Below are positions 1 through 11,394 of a DNA stretch of 64,000 nt, piece by piece; within the stretch, counting starts at the first letter, position 1; the number at the start of each line of letters is the position of its first letter. The stretch comes from Pseudomonadota bacterium. GTDB taxonomy: Bacteria > Pseudomonadota > Gammaproteobacteria > QQUJ01. The translations under genes were made by a program, and so were the position numbers. The notes beneath the pieces were generated by a model. It searched no databases. It saw nothing but the letters and a program-made list of their open reading frames with translations, and was not told where the DNA came from. The stretch covers positions 203,329-267,328 of the forward strand of contig QQUJ01000030.1 in NCBI GenBank assembly GCA_008501635.1, read 5' to 3'.

Positions 1-1303
1 CCTCGCTCTTCACCCGATACTCCGCCGAGCGTGCATGGGCCGTCAGACCCTCGCCACGCGCCAGGGAAGCGGCAACCTTGCCCAGATGACTTGCTCCCTC
101 GGGCGAGCAGAAGATGATGCTGGAGCGCTTCTGGAAATCATAGACCCCCAGCGGCGAGGAGAACCGCGCCGTCCTCGAGGTGGGCAGCACGTGGTTGGGG
201 CCGGCACAGTAATCACCCACGGCCTCGGCGGTGTAGCGCCCCATGAAGATCGCGCCGGCGTGGCGAATCTTCTGCGCCAGCGCCTGCGGATCGGCTACCG
301 AAAGTTCCAGATGCTCCGGGGCGATGAAATTGGCCACCGCGGCCGCCTCATCGAGATCCTTGACGCGTACCAGTGCGCCGCGCGCGCCCAACGAGGTGCG
401 GATCAGTTCGGCACGCTCCATCCCGGGGCACAGGCGATCGATGCTCTCGGCCACCCGGTCGAGGAATCCGGCGTCGGGACTGATGAGTATTGCCTGGGCG
501 TCCTCGTCGTGTTCCGCCTGTGAGAAGAGATCCATGGCGATCCAATCGGGATCGGTCTGCCCATCGCAGATCACCAGGATTTCCGAAGGCCCGGCGATCA
601 TGTCGATGCCGACGGCACCAAAGACCATGCGTTTGGCGGTCGCCACATAGATATTGCCGGGGCCGACGATCTTGTCCACCTGCGGAATGGTTTCGGTCCC
701 GTAGGCCAGTGCCGCCACCGCCTGGGCGCCGCCAATGGTGAAGACTCGATCGACGCCACTGATCGCCGCGGCTGCCAGCACCAGGTCGTTGACCTCGCCG
801 TCGGGTGTGGGCACCACCATGATCAGTTCCGGTACTCCCGCCACCTTGGCCGGGATGGCGTTCATCAGTACCGACGAGGGGTAGGCCGCTTTGCCGCCAG
901 GGACGTAGAGACCGACGCGATCGAGCGGCGTCACCTGCTGGCCGAGCACCGTACCGTCGGCTTCGGTGTAGGACCAGCTCTCCATCTTCTGGTGCTGGGC
1001 ATAAGCACGCAACCTGTGCGCCGCGAACTCCAGCGCCTCGCGCTGCTGGGCAGGCAAACTCCCTCGTGCCTGCTCCAGGCGATTCTGTGGGATCTCCAAC
1101 TCGGCCATTCCCTCGGCCTGCATACGATCGAAGCGGTTGGTAAACTCCACCACCGCCGCGTCGCCACGTGCGCGAACCGCGTCGATAATCTCCTGCACCG
1201 TAGCGTGAACGGCGGCATCGGAAACGCCCTCCCACGCCAGCAATGCGGCGAGCTGCGACTGAAACCCGGGCCGGGTGCTGTCGAGGCGCTTGATGTCGAT
1301 CAC
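1..1303 (-). CDS. hisD: histidinol dehydrogenase, 3' end cut by window edge
   Basis: Catalyses the last two steps of histidine synthesis (L-histidinol to L-histidine, NAD and Zn dependent, cytosol). The frame reads [14 protein letters not shown] at the N-terminus, then [26 protein letters not shown] and [12 protein letters not shown], all family signatures. The only credible start is GTG at 1303-1301, 10 bp after the hisG stop, so the two are probably co-transcribed. About 434 codons lie in the window, close to the usual 430-440, so only a few C-terminal residues and the stop are missing. The frame is uninterrupted. Identity is secure; completeness cannot be judged. Confidence 0.93.
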   Translation of the reverse strand, partial: MIDIKRLDSTRPGFQSQLAALLAWEGVSDAAVHATVQEIIDAVRARGDAAVVEFTNRFDRMQAEGMAELEIPQNRLEQARGSLPAQQREALEFAAHRLRAYAQHQKMESWSYTEADGTVLGQQVTPLDRVGLYVPGGKAAYPSSVLMNAIPAKVAGVPELIMVVPTPDGEVNDLVLAAAAISGVDRVFTIGGAQAVAALAYGTETIPQVDKIVGPGNIYVATAKRMVFGAVGIDMIAGPSEILVICDGQTDPDWIAMDLFSQAEHDEDAQAILISPDAGFLDRVAESIDRLCPGMERAELIRTSLGARGALVRVKDLDEAAAVANFIAPEHLELSVADPQALAQKIRHAGAIFMGRYTAEAVGDYCAGPNHVLPTSRTARFSSPLGVYDFQKRSSIIFCSPEGASHLGKVAASLARGEGLTAHARSAEYRVKSE

Positions 1304-1313
1304 TGCGAAATCC

Positions 1314-1952
1314 TCACTGCGCGGCTTGCACCGTCGTCTCCAGGGCATCGATCAGCTCCTGCACGGCGGTGTGTTTCATTTTCATCGACGCCTTGTTGAC
1401 CACCAGGCGCGAACTGATGTCGGCGATGTGCTCCAGGGGAGCGAGGCCATTCGCCTTGAGGGTGTTGCCGGTATCGACCAGATCGACGATACGGTCCGCC
1501 AGCTTTACCAGCGGCGCCAACTCCATGGAGCCGTAAAGTTTGATGGTCTCCACCTGCCTGCCCTGGCGGGCGTAGTAACGACGCGTGATGTTGGGGTACT
1601 TGGTCGCCACCCGCAGGCGTTCGGCCGGTTCCGCCTCCTCGGGTCGGCCCGCCACCATCAAGCGGCAGCGGGAAATTCGCAGATCGAGCGGCTCGTAGAG
1701 CCCATCGCCCCCATGCTCCATCAGCACATCCTTACCGGCCACGCCCAGATCGGCGGCCCCGTACTCCACATAGGTGGGCACATCGGAGGCGCGAATGATC
1801 ACCAGCCGCACATCGGGCCGGTTGGTCTCCAGAATCAGCTTGCGGCTGGTCTCCGGATCGTCCCGGGGAATGATCCCGGCGCCCGCCAGGAGCGGCAGCG
1901 CCTCCTGGAAGATGCGTCCCTTGGAGACAGCGATGGTCAGTGTGTCGCGCAT
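1314..1952 (-). CDS. hisG: ATP phosphoribosyltransferase, short catalytic form
   Basis: First step of histidine synthesis: ATP + PRPP to phosphoribosyl-ATP. The protein is 212 residues, starting [14 protein letters not shown]. This is the short HisG lacking the C-terminal histidine-binding ACT-like domain, which in known systems needs the HisRS-like partner HisZ for activity and feedback; hisZ is not in the window. The PRPP-binding stretch [15 protein letters not shown] is present near residues 150-165. The ATG at 1952 was preferred over upstream in-frame codons because it gives the family N-terminus and lies 19 bp after murA. It has no strong Shine-Dalgarno sequence. Confidence 0.95.
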   Translation of the reverse strand: MRDTLTIAVSKGRIFQEALPLLAGAGIIPRDDPETSRKLILETNRPDVRLVIIRASDVPTYVEYGAADLGVAGKDVLMEHGGDGLYEPLDLRISRCRLMVAGRPEEAEPAERLRVATKYPNITRRYYARQGRQVETIKLYGSMELAPLVKLADRIVDLVDTGNTLKANGLAPLEHIADISSRLVVNKASMKMKHTAVQELIDALETTVQAAQ

Positions 1953-1971
1953 GTTCGTTGCTGAGATGAGA

Positions 1972-3276
<1,305 letters not shown>

Positions 3277-3528
3277 TCAGGCACTGGGACGTCCCTCGGC
3301 TTCCCACTCTTCGGGGGTCAGCGTCTGTATCGAGAGCGCATGGATCTCGGCGCGCATCTTGTCCCCCAAAGTCGCGTAGACCTGACGGTGCTGCTGAACC
3401 AGCCCTTTACCGGCAAATGAATCGGCGACAATGACAGCCTTGAAGTAAGTACCGTCTCCACTGACAGATACGTGCTCGGCCTCGGGAAGGCCGGCACGGA
3501 TTATCGCCTCGATATCTTGCGCTTGCAT
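3277..3528 (-). CDS. ibaG: BolA/IbaG family protein
   Basis: An 83-residue BolA-fold protein. The family works with monothiol glutaredoxins in Fe-S/iron handling and has been tied to acid stress and cell shape. GDGTYFKAVIVADSF and the helix with LVQQHRQVYATLGDKM, including the conserved histidine, are the family hallmarks. It sits between mlaB and murA, the position of ibaG (yrbA) in Escherichia coli, so the symbol follows synteny. The ATG at 3528 is the only sensible start. Confidence 0.88.
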   Translation of the reverse strand: MQAQDIEAIIRAGLPEAEHVSVSGDGTYFKAVIVADSFAGKGLVQQHRQVYATLGDKMRAEIHALSIQTLTPEEWEAEGRPSA

Positions 3529-3617
3529 CTTTGCGGAAACTCCTGCCCGGACACGGGAAAAGGGACCTATGATACGGGAAATTGCGGTGCGGCGTTAACG
3601 ACCGGGGGACACGGCGC

Positions 3618-3944
3618 CTAATCGGCGTCGGGCGCCTCATCGTTCAACAATCCATACACCTGGCTAATTCGAGCCATGGCCTGCATCTGCTCGGGGATAT
3701 TGCGAAACGTCAGCTTTGCGCCGCGCTGCCGCGTCTGCCGCAACCACTCAACCAGAAGCGCGAGACCGGCGCTGTCGCTGCGCTTGACGCCGCGCAGATC
3801 AATCACGGTTTCCTGGCCTGGTCTCTGCAACGGTTCCAGCAGCCCCTCCAGCTGCGGCACGCTGGCAAAACTCAGGGCGCCGGTCAGCAGCAGTTCGCCG
3901 TCGCCGCCCTGCTTCAGACAGGCGTCATTTTGCACCATCACCAC
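3618..3944 (-). CDS. mlaB: STAS-domain protein of the Mla lipid transporter
   Basis: A 108-residue single STAS domain. In the MlaFEDB inner-membrane ABC complex, MlaB binds and stabilises the MlaF ATPase during phospholipid transport that keeps the outer membrane asymmetric. The conserved helix start DSAGLALLVEWL lies near residues 57-68 after the IDLRGVKRS strand. The first 20 bp overlap the mlaC 3' end, implying translational coupling. A second in-frame ATG at 3938 is an alternative start. Confidence 0.85.
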   Translation of the reverse strand: MVMVQNDACLKQGGDGELLLTGALSFASVPQLEGLLEPLQRPGQETVIDLRGVKRSDSAGLALLVEWLRQTRQRGAKLTFRNIPEQMQAMARISQVYGLLNDEAPDAD

Positions 3945-4551
3945 CCTTGTTGCGGGTCGCGAGGGTGGCGATCAGGTTGTCGATACCACCACTGCTGATT
4001 TCGTTGGCGAAGGTGCTGCGGTAATTGGCAACCAGGCTGATATCGTCGATCGCGACATCGTAGACCTTCCATGCACCATCCGTGAGATGCATCCGGTAGT
4101 CGATGGGAATCGGGAAGGCACCCGGCTGTTCCACCTCGGCCCGCACCTTGACCTGGGTATCATCCGGTTTCATGCGCACCGGTTGCATGGTCACCTTCTG
4201 GCCTTTGTATTCGGCCAGCGCCGTTGCGTAGGTACGCACCAGTAACGCGGTAAACTCCTCTAAAAAGCGCTGACGTTGTTCCGGCGTTGCCTTGCGCCAA
4301 TTCTTCGCCAGCACCCAACGCGAGATGCGTTCAAAATCGAAATGGGGCAGCGCAATCTCCTCCACCAGCCGATAGATCCGGTCCGGATCCTTTTCAATCA
4401 CCGCCTTCTCGGCCTGGATCGCCTGCAACAGCCTGTCCGTGGTGTCCTGCACCAGTTCCAAAGGTCCCATCGCCGCCTGCGCCACGCCCAGCCAACCGGC
4501 CATTGCCAGCAGGAGCAGTATCACTCCGCCTCTGCGCACTCTTTTTCTCAT
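3925..4551 (-). CDS. mlaC: periplasmic phospholipid-binding protein
   Basis: Soluble periplasmic shuttle carrying phospholipid between the outer-membrane MlaA complex and MlaFEDB. It has 208 residues with a clear Sec signal peptide (basic MRKKRVRRGG, hydrophobic ILLLLAMAGWLG, then AQA cleavage near residue 27). The body has the MlaC/Ttg2 family pattern (PHFDFERISRWVLAKNWRKAT). mlaA is not in the window. It is separated from mlaD by an unusually long 140-bp gap containing a direct repeat, whereas the other mla genes overlap or nearly abut. Confidence 0.92.
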   Translation of the reverse strand: MRKRVRRGGVILLLLAMAGWLGVAQAAMGPLELVQDTTDRLLQAIQAEKAVIEKDPDRIYRLVEEIALPHFDFERISRWVLAKNWRKATPEQRQRFLEEFTALLVRTYATALAEYKGQKVTMQPVRMKPDDTQVKVRAEVEQPGAFPIPIDYRMHLTDGAWKVYDVAIDDISLVANYRSTFANEISSGGIDNLIATLATRNKGGDGAK

Positions 4552-4610
4552 GTAAGCTCCCTACCGACTTCTGTCGTTTGTACCCGGCAAACCGCCACCA
4601 CGCTCAAACT

Positions 4611-4692
4611 GCCAACTTCCACCAGCGACGCCTTCGTGCACAACGGTCCGTTCTTGGGTGTTGAGAGTTCAAACCGTGCGCCAAGTTCCACC
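4611..4692. repeat. imperfect direct repeat in the mlaD-mlaC gap
   Basis: GCCAACTTCCACC at 4611-4623 recurs as GCCAAGTTCCACC at 4680-4692 (12 of 13 identical). Both copies are preceded by TCAAAC a few bases upstream. The second copy ends at the mlaD stop codon. The gap between mlaD and mlaC is otherwise without a gene. The repeat could mark a small duplication or insertion scar; nothing else supports a mobile element. Confidence 0.4.
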
Positions 4693-5165
4693 TATTCCTT
4701 GACGCCTTCCGCAGCCTTGCTGAAGAGAAACTGACCGATGATCTTCTCCAGCACCAGCGCGGACTGGGTCAGCTGGATGCTGTCCCCGTCCTTGAGAAAC
4801 TGTTCCTCACCACCGGGCTCGAGACCAATATACTGCTCGCCCAGCAAGCCCGCAGTGAGGATGCTGGCGCTGGTATCCGTGGGCAACTTGTCGTAGTGCG
4901 CACTCACGTTGAGCGTCACCAGGGCCTCGTAGTTCTCATTGTCGTAGCTGATACCGGCCACCCGCCCTATCCTTACCCCCGAAACAGTCACCGGTGATCG
5001 CACCTTGAGGCCGCCGATGTTTTCGAATCGGGCTACCAGCGTGTAGCCTTTTTCATCCGTGAAACCGCTCAGATTGCTGACCTTCATCGCCAGCACGAAG
5101 AGCGCCGCCAGTCCCGCAGCGACAAACAGCCCGACCCATATTTCCGTAGTTCGTGACTGAAACAT
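4692..5165 (-). CDS. mlaD: MCE-domain substrate-binding subunit of the Mla transporter
   Basis: A 157-residue protein with one N-terminal membrane helix (VGLFVAAGLAALFVLAMKV) and one MCE domain (residues about 40-120, with GLKVRSPVTVSGVRIGRV). MlaD forms the hexameric periplasmic ring of the MlaFEDB complex and holds lipid. It follows mlaE by 2 bp. Its length is at the short end of the family, so the C-terminal tail is brief; the conserved core is complete. Confidence 0.93.
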   Translation of the reverse strand: MFQSRTTEIWVGLFVAAGLAALFVLAMKVSNLSGFTDEKGYTLVARFENIGGLKVRSPVTVSGVRIGRVAGISYDNENYEALVTLNVSAHYDKLPTDTSASILTAGLLGEQYIGLEPGGEEQFLKDGDSIQLTQSALVLEKIIGQFLFSKAAEGVKE

Positions 5166-5167
5166 GA

Positions 5168-5950
5168 TTAGACCTCTGTGAACATGAGTGCGGTGAGCAG
5201 GAAATCGAGCCCCAATACCGCCAGTGCCGTGTGCACCACGGTGCGGGTCGTCGCCCGGCTCACCCCCTCGGAAGTGGGCACTGCGTCGTAACCCTCGAAT
5301 ACCGCGATCCAGGTCGCCACGACTCCGAACACCACGCTCTTGATGACGCCATTATAGACATCCTCCTGCAGATCCACCTTGGCCTGCATCTGCGACCAGA
5401 AGGCCCCTTCATCGACGCCCAGCAGGCCAACGCCGACAAAATAGCCGCCCACAACCCCCACGGCACTGAAGATGGCGGCCAGCAGCGGCATCGAGATCAC
5501 CCCGGCGAGGAACCGCGGACCGATAACACGCTGCAGGGGATCGACTGCCATCATCTCCATGCCGGAGAGTTGCTCGGTGGCCTTCATGAGCCCGATCTCT
5601 GCGGTTAAAGCCGACCCGGCGCGTCCGGCAAAGAGCAGTGCCGCGACCACCGGTCCCAACTCGCGCACCAGCGAGAGCGCCACCACCACGCCCAGCGACT
5701 CCTCGGCACCAAAATCGACCAGGGTGTTGTATCCCTGCAGTCCCAGCACCATACCGACAAACAACCCCGAGACCAGGATGATCACCAGCGACAGCACACC
5801 CACGGAATAGATCTGCCGGATTACCAGACCAAAGCGCCACAGCAGTCCCGGCAGTGTAACCAGGGTATGAAAAAGAAAGAGGTGACCGCGTCCCAGGCGC
5901 TCGAAGAAATTGAGCCCGGCCCGCCCCAGTCGCTGCAGCAGGGTCAGCAT
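5168..5950 (-). CDS. mlaE: Mla ABC transporter permease
   Basis: A 260-residue integral inner-membrane permease of the MlaE family. The diagnostic stretch around [25 protein letters not shown] contains the conserved [10 protein letters not shown] coupling helix that contacts MlaF. Several hydrophobic helices are evident. Its start overlaps the mlaF end by 7 bp and its stop is 2 bp before mlaD, consistent with one operon mlaFEDCB. Confidence 0.94.
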   Translation of the reverse strand: MLTLLQRLGRAGLNFFERLGRGHLFLFHTLVTLPGLLWRFGLVIRQIYSVGVLSLVIILVSGLFVGMVLGLQGYNTLVDFGAEESLGVVVALSLVRELGPVVAALLFAGRAGSALTAEIGLMKATEQLSGMEMMAVDPLQRVIGPRFLAGVISMPLLAAIFSAVGVVGGYFVGVGLLGVDEGAFWSQMQAKVDLQEDVYNGVIKSVVFGVVATWIAVFEGYDAVPTSEGVSRATTRTVVHTALAVLGLDFLLTALMFTEV

Positions 5951-6843
5951 GCCGCGTCCCCGTCGAGCAACTCCACAGCGAGGGGCGGCGCCGGATAGTG
6001 GAAGGGCACCGGTCCATCGGGCAGCCCCTGCATGAACTGGCGCACCCAGTCGGAATGGGAATCGCGCAGCGCCGCCGGTGTGCCGTGCTCGATAACCTTG
6101 CCTCCGGCAATCACGTAGATGTAGTCGGCGATGGAGGCGGTCTCAGCCACATCGTGCGAGACGATAATAGAGGTCAGCCCCAACGCGTCGTTCAGCGTGC
6201 GAATCAATTTCACCAGCACACCCATGGAGATCGGATCCTGCCCCGCGAAGGGCTCGTCGTACATGATCATCAGCGGATCGAGCGCGATGGCGCGCGCCAT
6301 CGCTACCCGCCGCGCCATGCCGCCAGACAACTCACTGGGCATCAGATCACGTGCGCCGCGCAGTCCAACGGCCTCCAATTTCATCAGGACCAGATCGCGG
6401 ATCATGCGCTCGGGCAGCCGGGTGTGCTCGCGCAGCGGAAAGGCGACGTTCTCGTAAACAGTAAGATCGGTCAGCAGGGCGCCGCTCTGAAACAGCATTC
6501 CCATACGCTTGCGCAGCTCATACAACCCGCTGCGTGACAACCGCGCCACCTCTTCGCCATCGACGTGCACAGCGCCTTCCAGCGGTCGCAGCTGGCCACC
6601 GATCAGGCGCAGCAGCGTCGTCTTGCCGCTGCCGCTCGGCCCCATGATCGCCGTGATTCGGCCGCGGCGGATATCGAGATCGACACCGTCGAAGATCGCC
6701 CGCGATCCGCGCAGGAACCGTAATCCGCGGATCTCGACGAGTGTCTCGGGTTGGTTGGCTTGCAAGGCAGACGATCCAGGGTTGGTTGTGCTTTCTTGTT
6801 CGGGTCGCGTCACTGCGCCGGTGCTGCAGGTACTCGGCCGCAA
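5944..6843 (-). CDS. mlaF: Mla ABC transporter ATPase
   Basis: Cytosolic ATPase driving MlaFEDB. Walker [10 protein letters not shown] is at residues 68-76, the signature [14 protein letters not shown] and Walker [13 protein letters not shown] follow, and the H-loop is in IIVSHDVAE. At 299 residues it is about 30 longer than typical MlaF: the first 30 or so residues are not conserved. A TTG at 6765 (just before [13 protein letters not shown]) is a plausible shorter start, so the 5' end is uncertain. It is divergent from yrbG. Confidence 0.9.
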   Translation of the reverse strand: MRPSTCSTGAVTRPEQESTTNPGSSALQANQPETLVEIRGLRFLRGSRAIFDGVDLDIRRGRITAIMGPSGSGKTTLLRLIGGQLRPLEGAVHVDGEEVARLSRSGLYELRKRMGMLFQSGALLTDLTVYENVAFPLREHTRLPERMIRDLVLMKLEAVGLRGARDLMPSELSGGMARRVAMARAIALDPLMIMYDEPFAGQDPISMGVLVKLIRTLNDALGLTSIIVSHDVAETASIADYIYVIAGGKVIEHGTPAALRDSHSDWVRQFMQGLPDGPVPFHYPAPPLAVELLDGDAAC

Positions 6844-7047
6844 GTGTCGGTGCTCGCAGGAATCAAGTCAACTTCATCGGCGGCCCATCGGGCGGCACCT
6901 GGCAGCCACCCGGCGTGCGGCCCGTGCTGCCCTGCGCGGCGTCGTGTCATAATAGATCGCGTGTCGCCGGCCTGCTGAGACCCGTCGCACAGTAGGGCCT
7001 GTCGCCCCTGAACCCCGAGTCTCGCCCAAAACCAACGCCACCGCTTG

Positions 7048-8028
7048 ATGGATCATACGACCGGTCTCCTGTTACCCATTGCCGCCGTCATCGCCGGATT
7101 CCTCATGCTGGTCTGGGGCGCGGACCGCTTCGTCGTCGGCGCCGCCGCCACGGCGCGCAACCTGGGTATATCCACGCTGATCATCGGTCTTACGGTGGTG
7201 GGATTCGGCACGTCAGCCCCGGAGATGCTGGTCTCGGGCATGGCCGCCTGGCAGGGCAACACGGGGCTCTCGATCGGCAACGCGCTGGGATCCAACATCG
7301 CCAACATTGGCCTGATCCTCGGGGTAACAGCCCTGATCGCCCCGCTCGATGTCCATTCGGACACCTTGCGTCGCGAGTTTCCCATCCTACTCGCCGTCGT
7401 TATGTTCGCAGGCGTACTGATGGCGGACGGCAACCTGGGACGTATCGACGGTCTGTTGCTGCTGGGCGGGCTCTGCATGATGCTCTACTGGCTGGTGACG
7501 CTGGGGATGCGCATGCGCCGCGGTGATCCCATGACCCGGGAGATCACGGCCGAAGTACCCGAAGCGCGGCCACTCTCCCGCGCGCTGATGTGGTTGGTCT
7601 TCGGCCTGGCGGTACTGCTGGTCAGCTCGCGCATGCTGGTGTGGGGGGCGGTGGAGATTGCCCAGAGCCTGGGCGTCAGCGATCTGGTCATCGGCCTCAC
7701 GATCGTTGCCATCGGCACCAGCCTCCCCGAACTGGCGGCCGCCATCGTGAGTGCCATAAAAAAGGAACACGACATTGCGATCGGCAATATCATCGGTTCC
7801 AATATGTTCAACTTGTTGGCGGTGCTGCCACTGCCCGGCCTGATCAGCCCCGGAAGGTTTCCCGAAGAGGTGCTGGTGCGCGATCTGCCGGTCATGGCAA
7901 TAATGACCCTGGCCCTGTTCGCCATGGCTTATGGATTCGGGGGACACGGCCGCATCAACCGCTTGGAGGGGGGTACGCTGCTCGCCGCCTTTGTCGGCTA
8001 CCAGGTCATGCTCTACATCCAGCACTGA
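7048..8028 (+). CDS. yrbG: CaCA-family sodium/calcium exchanger (YrbG type)
   Basis: A 326-residue inner-membrane cation exchanger. The two inverted alpha repeats are clear: GFGTSAPEM with GNALGSNIANI (residues about 50-90) and AIGTSLPEL with GNIIGSNMFNL (about 225-260), holding the ion-binding glutamates. It has about ten hydrophobic helices. The ATG at 7048 is taken rather than an in-frame TTG one codon earlier. It heads the plus-strand envelope cluster, divergent from mlaF as in E. coli. The transported ion cannot be read from sequence. Confidence 0.9.
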   Translation: MDHTTGLLLPIAAVIAGFLMLVWGADRFVVGAAATARNLGISTLIIGLTVVGFGTSAPEMLVSGMAAWQGNTGLSIGNALGSNIANIGLILGVTALIAPLDVHSDTLRREFPILLAVVMFAGVLMADGNLGRIDGLLLLGGLCMMLYWLVTLGMRMRRGDPMTREITAEVPEARPLSRALMWLVFGLAVLLVSSRMLVWGAVEIAQSLGVSDLVIGLTIVAIGTSLPELAAAIVSAIKKEHDIAIGNIIGSNMFNLLAVLPLPGLISPGRFPEEVLVRDLPVMAIMTLALFAMAYGFGGHGRINRLEGGTLLAAFVGYQVMLYIQH

Positions 8029-8055
8029 AACCTAAACCCAACGACGCGACCATAC

Positions 8056-9063
8056 ATGGCACCACAAGACTCGACATCTTCCCCGGTGGATCATCCCGAC
8101 GCGAAGTTCTGTGATCTCGGGCGGGCGGTGATCACGACCGAGGCGGCCGCAGTGACGGCGCTCGCTCAACGCATCGATGCCGGGTTCGCCCGTGCCTGCC
8201 GCATCCTGCTCGCCTGCGAGGGGCGCATCATCGTGCTCGGCATGGGCAAATCAGGGCATATCGGCAGCAAGATCGCCGCCACCCTGGCGAGCACCGGCAG
8301 TCCGGCCTTTTTCGTCCATCCGGGCGAAGCGAGTCATGGCGATCTGGGAATGATTACCGCCAAGGATGTGGTACTCGCGCTCTCCAACTCGGGGGAAACG
8401 GAGGAGATCCTCACCATCCTGCCGCTCATCAAACGCCTCGATGTGCCGTTGATCACCCTCACCGGCAAGCCGGACTCCACGCTGGGGCGCCAATCCAGCG
8501 TCTGTATCGATGTCAGCGTCGATCAGGAGGCCTGTCCGTTGGGTCTCGCGCCCACCTCCAGCACCACCGCGACGCTGGCCATGGGCGATGCACTGGCGGT
8601 TTCGCTGCTCCAAGCGCGCGGCTTTACGGCCGCCGATTTTGCCCGCTCGCATCCTGCGGGGCGCCTGGGCAAGCGCCTGCTGCTGCGCATCCACGATGTG
8701 ATGTACAGCGGCGCTGAAGTTCCGCGGGTGCCCGAATCTGCCGGCCTCAGTACCGCACTGCTGGAGATGAGCCGCAAAGGATTGGGGATGACCGCGATCG
8801 TCGATGGCGCCGAGCGTGTGGTCGGCATCTACACCGATGGCGATCTGCGCCGCACGCTCGACCAGGGCATCGATATCCACAATGCTCCGGTCGCCTCGGT
8901 CATGACGCGCGGCTGCACGACGGTCACGGCGGATCTTCTGGCCGCGGAAGGGCTGCAGATCATGGAGGAAAAGAAGATCAACGGTCTGCTGGTGGTCGAC
9001 GCCTCCAACCGGCTCATCGGCGCGTTGAATATGCACACCCTGCTGCGCGCGGGCGTGCTGTAG
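8056..9063 (+). CDS. kdsD: D-arabinose 5-phosphate isomerase
   Basis: Interconverts ribulose 5-phosphate and arabinose 5-phosphate, the first step to Kdo for LPS. It has 335 residues: an N-terminal SIS sugar-isomerase domain (about 45-190; GMGKSGHIGSKIAATLAS, HPGEASHGDLG, TSSTTATLAMGDALA) and a C-terminal pair of CBS domains (about 215-335). It is followed by kdsC 13 bp downstream, so two Kdo-pathway steps are adjacent. Confidence 0.96.
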   Translation: MAPQDSTSSPVDHPDAKFCDLGRAVITTEAAAVTALAQRIDAGFARACRILLACEGRIIVLGMGKSGHIGSKIAATLASTGSPAFFVHPGEASHGDLGMITAKDVVLALSNSGETEEILTILPLIKRLDVPLITLTGKPDSTLGRQSSVCIDVSVDQEACPLGLAPTSSTTATLAMGDALAVSLLQARGFTAADFARSHPAGRLGKRLLLRIHDVMYSGAEVPRVPESAGLSTALLEMSRKGLGMTAIVDGAERVVGIYTDGDLRRTLDQGIDIHNAPVASVMTRGCTTVTADLLAAEGLQIMEEKKINGLLVVDASNRLIGALNMHTLLRAGVL

Positions 9064-9076
9064 GGGCGGCCGGCAG

Positions 9077-9604
9077 ATGCAGGATACTCTCGCCAAGGCT
9101 GCCGCAGTTCGTCTGGTGATCTTCGATGTGGACGGCGTACTGACCGACGGCAGCCTGTTCTTCAGCGATCGCGGGGAGGAATTCAAGATTTTCAATGCCC
9201 GCGACGGCCACGGCCTCAAAATGTTGCAGCGTTCGGGTGTGGAGGTCGCTATTCTCTCCGGGCGCCGCTCAGCCGCTGTTCAGACCCGCATGCAGGCCCT
9301 TGGCATCCGCCATGTCCATCAAGGTCTGGAGGACAAGGGCCCGGCCTTCGAGGCCCTGATCACGGAACTGGGCATCGGCGCCGACCAGGTCGCCTATGCC
9401 GGGGACGATGTCATCGATCTGCCGGTAATGTGTCGGGTTGGCCTGGCCATCGCGGTCAGCGATGCGCACCCGCTGGTGCGGCAACACGCCCATTGGCAAA
9501 CCACCCTTCCCGGGGGGCGCGGCGCCGCGCGCGAGGTGTGCGAGCTGATCATGGAGGCCCAGGGCACACTGCAACCCGCCATGGCGGGGTATATCTCCAG
9601 ATGA
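9077..9604 (+). CDS. kdsC: 3-deoxy-D-manno-octulosonate 8-phosphate phosphatase
   Basis: HAD-superfamily phosphatase releasing Kdo from Kdo-8-phosphate. It has 175 residues with motif I FDVDGVLTDG (nucleophile Asp) and motif IV GDDVIDLPVM, and the small cap-less C0 fold of the tetrameric KdsC family. Its stop overlaps the lptC start (ATGA), indicating coupled translation. Confidence 0.96.
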   Translation: MQDTLAKAAAVRLVIFDVDGVLTDGSLFFSDRGEEFKIFNARDGHGLKMLQRSGVEVAILSGRRSAAVQTRMQALGIRHVHQGLEDKGPAFEALITELGIGADQVAYAGDDVIDLPVMCRVGLAIAVSDAHPLVRQHAHWQTTLPGGRGAAREVCELIMEAQGTLQPAMAGYISR

Positions 9605-10158
9605 CCCGCGCCAGCGTGGTGTTTGTCGCCCTCGTCGCGCTCGCGCTGCTGAGCAACTGGGTTGCGGATATCCTTACCCCGCAACCGGCGATCAGCCGTC
9701 CCGAGCGGCATACGCCCGATTTCTTCCTTACCTCCGTCCAGCTACGCGCCATGGACGAGAACGGTGTCCTCCAGCACCGCATGAGCGCCGCGCGTATCGT
9801 TCACTACAGCGACGATGACAGCAGTGAATTGCTCGAACCGCGTTTCTACGCCATCGGCGATCAGGGACCACTCTGGGAGGTCCGCAGCGATCAAGGCAGC
9901 AGCGATGCGGACGGAAAAGTGGTTATGCTGCGTGGCGCGGTCACGATGACTCAGCTGGGCGCAGCGAACGGTGTACTCCAGACCCGCGATCTGTTGCTGC
10001 GTCCGCGGGAGAATTACGTCGAAACTGCAGCCCGGGTGACCTTTCAAGACGGCACCAGCCACATCGAAGCAACCGGGCTGCGCGGTAATTTGGGAGAGGG
10101 CGGGTCATTGCAGCTCTTGGCAAAGGTACGGGGAGTCCATGCGCCGGCTAATCACTAA
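9601..10158 (+). CDS. lptC: LPS export protein LptC
   Basis: A bitopic inner-membrane protein of the Lpt bridge that receives LPS from LptB2FG and passes it to LptA. With the ATG at 9601 it has 185 residues: a single N-terminal helix (residues about 4-22) and a periplasmic beta-jellyroll with RFYAIGDQGPLWEVRSDQG. A longer in-frame upstream extension would run through kdsC and is rejected. It overlaps lptA by 20 bp. Confidence 0.93.
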   Translation: MTRASVVFVALVALALLSNWVADILTPQPAISRPERHTPDFFLTSVQLRAMDENGVLQHRMSAARIVHYSDDDSSELLEPRFYAIGDQGPLWEVRSDQGSSDADGKVVMLRGAVTMTQLGAANGVLQTRDLLLRPRENYVETAARVTFQDGTSHIEATGLRGNLGEGGSLQLLAKVRGVHAPANH

Positions 10159-10675
10159 TTCGCTGATACTGATCGTCACCGCGATGCCCGCATCCGCCTG
10201 GGGTCTCGACAGTGATCGCGACCAGCCTATGCACCTCGAAGCCGATAGCGTCACCATCGACGACCAGAAGAAGATCAGCCGTTACAGCGGTGCGGTGCAG
10301 ATGAGCCAGGGCAGTGTACGCGCCACCGGCGATGAGATCGTGGTGCACTCCAACGAGGATGGACCGGAACGCATCATCATGATGGGCTCCCCCGCCACCT
10401 TCCGCCAACGTCCCCAGGGCAAGGAGCAGGATGCTTACGGCCACGCCCGGCGCATCGAACACGATACCGAACGCGAGACAACCCTGTTCATTGGCGAGGC
10501 ACGCTTCTGGCAGGGAAAGGAAGAGTTCGCCGGTGCCAGCATCGAGTACGACGCTGCTCGCGACCGGGTGCACGCCCAGGGCAGCACCGATGGCTCGAGC
10601 CGCGTTCGTATCGTCATCCAACCCAAAAACCAGTCCGCTCCGGACACCGCGGACACACCGAAAGCCGCGCAGTGA
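10139..10675 (+). CDS. lptA: periplasmic LPS transport protein LptA
   Basis: Periplasmic bridge protein (OstA-like beta-jellyroll) conducting LPS to the outer membrane. It has 178 residues, with a signal peptide [20 protein letters not shown] cleaved before [10 protein letters not shown]. The body contains [19 protein letters not shown], typical of OstA-like domains. It overlaps lptC at its start and lptB at its stop, within the kdsD-kdsC-lptCAB unit. Confidence 0.94.
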   Translation: MRRLITNSLILIVTAMPASAWGLDSDRDQPMHLEADSVTIDDQKKISRYSGAVQMSQGSVRATGDEIVVHSNEDGPERIIMMGSPATFRQRPQGKEQDAYGHARRIEHDTERETTLFIGEARFWQGKEEFAGASIEYDAARDRVHAQGSTDGSSRVRIVIQPKNQSAPDTADTPKAAQ

Positions 10676-11394
10676 CCCGGCTCACGGCGACAGCTCTGGC
10701 CAAGCGCTACCGCGACCGCAGTGTGGTCAGCGATGTCTCGCTGGAGATCAGCAGCGGTGAGGCGGTAGGCCTGCTGGGACCCAATGGCGCAGGAAAAACC
10801 ACCTCTTTCTACATGATCGTCGGCCTGATTGCCGCCGATGCCGGGCAGATCGTCATCGACGGACGCGATATCACCCGGCTTCCGATGCATGAACGCGCGC
10901 GGCTTGGCGTGGGGTACCTGCCGCAGGAGGCCTCGGTGTTTCGCAAACTGACCGTAGCGGAGAACATCCTTGCCATCCTGGAGATTCGCGGACTCTCCGG
11001 CGCCGAGTGCCAGGAACGCCTCGATGAGCTGCTGCATGAACTGCATATCGGACATCTGCGCGAGCATCTGGGCATGAGCCTCTCCGGCGGTGAACGGCGA
11101 CGGGTCGAGATCGCCCGGGCCCTGGCGGCCGAGCCGCGCTTCATACTCCTGGATGAGCCTTTCGCGGGAGTCGATCCGATCTCGGTGCTGGACATTCAGC
11201 GCATCATCGAACACCTCTGTGAGCGCAACATCGGGGTATTGATCACCGACCACAACGTGCGCGAAACGCTGGGCATATGTCATCGCGCCTATATTCTCAA
11301 CGCCGGTCAGGTGATCGCCCAGGGGAGTGCCGAGGAGATCCTGAACAACGCACTGGTACGTGAAGTCTATCTCGGTGAGAAATTCCGGCTGTGA
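10672..11394 (+). CDS. lptB: LPS export ABC transporter ATPase LptB
   Basis: Energises LPS extraction with LptF/LptG (not in the window). It has 240 residues: Walker [10 protein letters not shown] at 36-44, signature [16 protein letters not shown], Walker [14 protein letters not shown] and H-loop LITDHNVRE. The GTG start at 10672 overlaps the lptA stop. It is followed by a 257-bp space before rpoN in which I see no gene. Confidence 0.96.
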   Translation: MTRLTATALAKRYRDRSVVSDVSLEISSGEAVGLLGPNGAGKTTSFYMIVGLIAADAGQIVIDGRDITRLPMHERARLGVGYLPQEASVFRKLTVAENILAILEIRGLSGAECQERLDELLHELHIGHLREHLGMSLSGGERRRVEIARALAAEPRFILLDEPFAGVDPISVLDIQRIIEHLCERNIGVLITDHNVRETLGICHRAYILNAGQVIAQGSAEEILNNALVREVYLGEKFRL

